DNA of 6,658 nt from an uncultured Sphingomonadaceae bacterium. Its GTDB lineage: Bacteria; Pseudomonadota; Alphaproteobacteria; Sphingomonadales; Sphingomonadaceae. Where the stretch lies: assembly GCA_938003725.1 (NCBI GenBank), contig CALKXX010000149.1:1-6658 (forward strand), in the 5' to 3' direction. The notes beneath the pieces were generated by a model, which saw only the letters and a list, made by a program, of their open reading frames with translations, searched no databases and was not told the DNA's origin. Position numbers and translations under genes: made by a program. Below, piece after piece: positions 5,205-6,658 of this stretch. How positions within the stretch are numbered: position 1 is the stretch's first letter; every line of letters starts with the position of its first letter.

Positions 5205-6341
5205 ATGTCGTCATCGCTGGAACAACTGGAATCGATATCGCCGGATTCCAAAATCTATCTAAAGCCGGTTGGATTCTTGGATAGTCCGCAATATTTTTAT
5301 GAACAAAATACTAAATTAAACAATAGTTTGATATGGTTTTCTAATATTGAATGTACGATATATGATGATACCGGCAGCGCAATCCGTGCGCTGGTTTCCG
5401 TACAGGATTGGGCCGACGCATTGGCGTTGATGCCAGAGCCGGTTCGCGTAAAAGCTGCGACCTTGTTCGCAAATCTGACCAGCGCGCATGAACCCCTAAT
5501 GTGCGGTGATCGCACGATCCGTTTTGATCAACCTCATGTCATGGGCATTTTGAACATGACGCCCGACAGCTTTTCGGATGGCGGCAAGCATGGTGATGAC
5601 CCTCAGGCCGCTGCTGATGCAGCCTTTGACATGGCGACGGCAGGGGCATCGATCATTGATATCGGCGGGGAATCAACCCGCCCCGGCGCAGAAACCGTGT
5701 GGGAAGGGGATGAAATCAAACGGGTGGTCCCCGTCATTGAAAAACTGTCCCAATGCGGCGCTGCGCTGTCGGTCGATACGCGTAAGGCCGCTGTGATGGA
5801 GGCGGCGATTGTGGCAGGTGCCCATATTATCAACGATGTTTCGGCGCTGTTGCATGATAAACGGGCTTTGGAAGTCGCCGGAATATCCGGGCGCCCGGTG
5901 GTGTTGATGCATGCACCATCGAGCGGTAAGAACCCTCATAAAAGTGAGGGTTATCAGAATATTGTTACCGATACCTTTGATTGGCTCGAACAACGTATTG
6001 AGGATGTTGTCGAAGCTGGTTTTGAGCGTGAGAAGATCATCGTCGACCCTGGTTTGGGCTTTGGAAAATCGCTCACCGACAATCTGGCTTTGATGAACAA
6101 TATCGCGCTGTTTCACGGCCTTGGCCAACCGCTATTGATAGGGGCCAGCCGCAAACGGATGATTGGCGCTTTGTCCAGGGAAGCTCCGGTGGATCAACGG
6201 CTTGGCGGCTCCATCGCGTTTGCCACTCACGCCATTCAACAGGGCGCACAGATCGTGCGCGTGCACGATGTACCCGAAACGGTGCAAGCGGCGCAGATAT
6301 GGCGCGGAATGCGCGATGCAGGGGTGACGGCGCTGGTTTAG
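5205..6341 (+). CDS. folP: Dihydropteroate synthase FolP with an N-terminal extension of about 100 residues
   Basis: This cytoplasmic TIM-barrel enzyme joins 6-hydroxymethyl-7,8-dihydropterin diphosphate to p-aminobenzoate to give dihydropteroate; it is the sulfonamide target. The core spans about residues 111-375 of 378: MGILNMTPDSFSDGG (113-127), DIGGESTRPG (152-161), SVDTRK (189-194), NDVSA (210-214), VLMHAPS (233-239), DPGLGFGKSLTDN (281-293), GASRKRMIG (313-321) and VRVHDV (351-356). Every expected ligand loop is present, so it should be active. Typical FolP has about 280 residues. The extra N-terminal part (IYLKPVGFLDSPQ then IWFSNIECTIYDD) resembles extensions I recall from sphingomonad FolP, of unknown role. 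Bases 5291-5370 within it are only 19% GC. The ATG is three bases after the ccrM stop and has only a poor, too-close AGGA, so translation is probably coupled to ccrM. Confidence 0.94.
   Translation: MSSSLEQLESISPDSKIYLKPVGFLDSPQYFYEQNTKLNNSLIWFSNIECTIYDDTGSAIRALVSVQDWADALALMPEPVRVKAATLFANLTSAHEPLMCGDRTIRFDQPHVMGILNMTPDSFSDGGKHGDDPQAAADAAFDMATAGASIIDIGGESTRPGAETVWEGDEIKRVVPVIEKLSQCGAALSVDTRKAAVMEAAIVAGAHIINDVSALLHDKRALEVAGISGRPVVLMHAPSSGKNPHKSEGYQNIVTDTFDWLEQRIEDVVEAGFEREKIIVDPGLGFGKSLTDNLALMNNIALFHGLGQPLLIGASRKRMIGALSREAPVDQRLGGSIAFATHAIQQGAQIVRVHDVPETVQAAQIWRGMRDAGVTALV
5227..5250. repeat. Perfect inverted repeat of two GANTC sites at the start of folP
   Basis: TGGAATC (5227-5233) and GATTCCA (5244-5250) are exact reverse complements separated by ten bases that contain the palindrome GATATC. 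Each arm contains a CcrM site (5229-5233 and 5244-5248), and a third GANTC lies at 5272-5276. The element starts 22 bases after the first base of folP. It could form a 7-bp mRNA stem or act as paired methylation sites. The repeat is certain; any function is inferred. Confidence 0.5.
5931..5952. repeat. Perfect 8-bp inverted repeat inside folP
   Basis: AACCCTCA (5931-5938) and TGAGGGTT (5945-5952) flank a six-base loop, TAAAAG. They encode the variable loop just after VLMHAPS, where amino-acid constraint is weak. No T tract follows, so it is not an intrinsic terminator. It may be an mRNA hairpin that slows translation or a chance palindrome. Confidence 0.4.
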
Positions 6342-6658
6342 GTTTTTGTCGCAGTAATCAGGCAGTATCGCAGGATATTCTTGCGATAGGCCCAGTGTAA
6401 AAACCTTGCGGTCACATGATATTTGATACGGTTGATGCCGGATAGCGACTGTGCTGGCTGTCCGTTCTGAAAATCATTCCACCACTGTGCAAAGCCCGGC
6501 ATCACATCTGCGCTGATATCCTCGATCTTTATACGATCAAAACCGGCATCCTGTATTTCTTGCGCATATTCTGGTTCCGACACCATCTGGTTTTTTGGAA
6601 TATGCGAAAGTTTGAGCATCACATTGAGAATCGCTCTATCCACCCATGAAGGGGTGCG
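6338..6658 (-). CDS. C-terminal part of a class I SAM-dependent methyltransferase, cut by the right edge
   Basis: The last 106 residues are visible. The frame stays open to the window edge (beginning RTPSWVDRAILNVM), so a GTG at 6641-6643 is an internal codon rather than the start. The visible part has the C-terminal pattern of small-molecule methyltransferases of the UbiE-like type: EYAQEIQDAGFDRIKIEDIS (the strand-turn-strand after the catalytic core), VMPGFAQWWNDF, then FLHWAYRKNILRYCLITATK, ending in the usual final beta strand and a Lys. The SAM-binding GxGxG motif lies outside the window, so the substrate cannot be judged. The TAA at 6338-6340 overlaps the folP stop on the other strand, leaving no intergenic space between the converging genes. 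The family call rests on C-terminal pattern only. Confidence 0.65.
   Translation of the reverse strand, partial: RTPSWVDRAILNVMLKLSHIPKNQMVSEPEYAQEIQDAGFDRIKIEDISADVMPGFAQWWNDFQNGQPAQSLSGINRIKYHVTARFLHWAYRKNILRYCLITATKT
6366..6388 (+). terminator. Stem-loop just downstream of folP, candidate 3'-end hairpin
   Basis: TATCGCAGGA (6366-6375) pairs with TCTTGCGATA (6379-6388) across a three-base TAT loop: ten pairs, one of them G-U. It begins 25 bases after the folP stop, inside the coding sequence of the opposing methyltransferase gene. The G-U pair would be a C-A mismatch in the minus-strand transcript, so the hairpin fits folP mRNA better. There is no T tract after it, so it is at most a Rho-assisted or stabilising 3' hairpin. 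Confidence 0.35.

Noticed and set aside
6641..6643. GTG as the start of a complete 101-residue gene at the right edge
   Set aside because: The frame continues open to the window edge, and the visible protein has only the C-terminal end of a methyltransferase, so the gene is cut by the edge.

Overview
The window looks like chromosomal core-genome DNA of an alphaproteobacterium, most likely a member of Sphingomonadales with moderate GC content. The strongest evidence is a CcrM-type DNA methyltransferase with the C-terminal domain typical of alphaproteobacterial CcrM. It lies downstream of a gap that carries four GANTC sites and three TTAAC boxes of the kind bound by the cell-cycle regulator CtrA. 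The gene order glmM-thiD-rnhB-ccrM-folP and the long N-terminal extension on FolP also fit sphingomonads. The genus cannot be fixed from the sequence alone. I see no mobile element, CRISPR array, tRNA, rRNA or phage gene.

Layout: positions 1-701 (minus strand) hold the N-terminal half of a dicarboxylate/amino-acid:cation symporter that runs off the left edge. A 172-base divergent gap follows. Positions 874-3779 (plus strand) form a tightly packed operon: glmM, a 20-codon mini-ORF, a 66-residue two-helix membrane protein, thiD and rnhB. Every junction in it is a stop/start overlap (TAATG, TAGTG, ATGA, GTGA). A 231-base gap (3780-4010) then carries a long stem-loop, the GANTC cluster and the TTAAC array. 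Positions 4011-6341 hold ccrM and folP, separated by 3 bases. On the minus strand, converging with folP and overlapping its stop codon by 4 bases, is the C-terminal part of a SAM-dependent methyltransferase that runs off the right edge.

How the genes work together: the first operon mixes envelope precursor synthesis (GlmM, to UDP-GlcNAc), thiamine synthesis (ThiD) and removal of RNA from DNA (RNase HII). The second pairs the cell-cycle DNA methyltransferase with the dihydropteroate synthase of folate synthesis. The gap between the operons looks like a Caulobacter-style cell-cycle promoter in which CcrM could sense its own methylation.

No wholly new multi-gene system is visible. The most novel candidate is the junction between glmM and the small membrane protein. 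There, a 20-codon ORF with its own Shine-Dalgarno sequence ends exactly on the next gene's GTG start, and a 9-bp stem hides that start. This would make a translation-coupling leader. Other points worth checking are the helically phased TTAAC array, the basic N-terminal extension of CcrM, two CcrM sites arranged as a dyad at the start of folP, and very AT-rich patches inside folP and rnhB.
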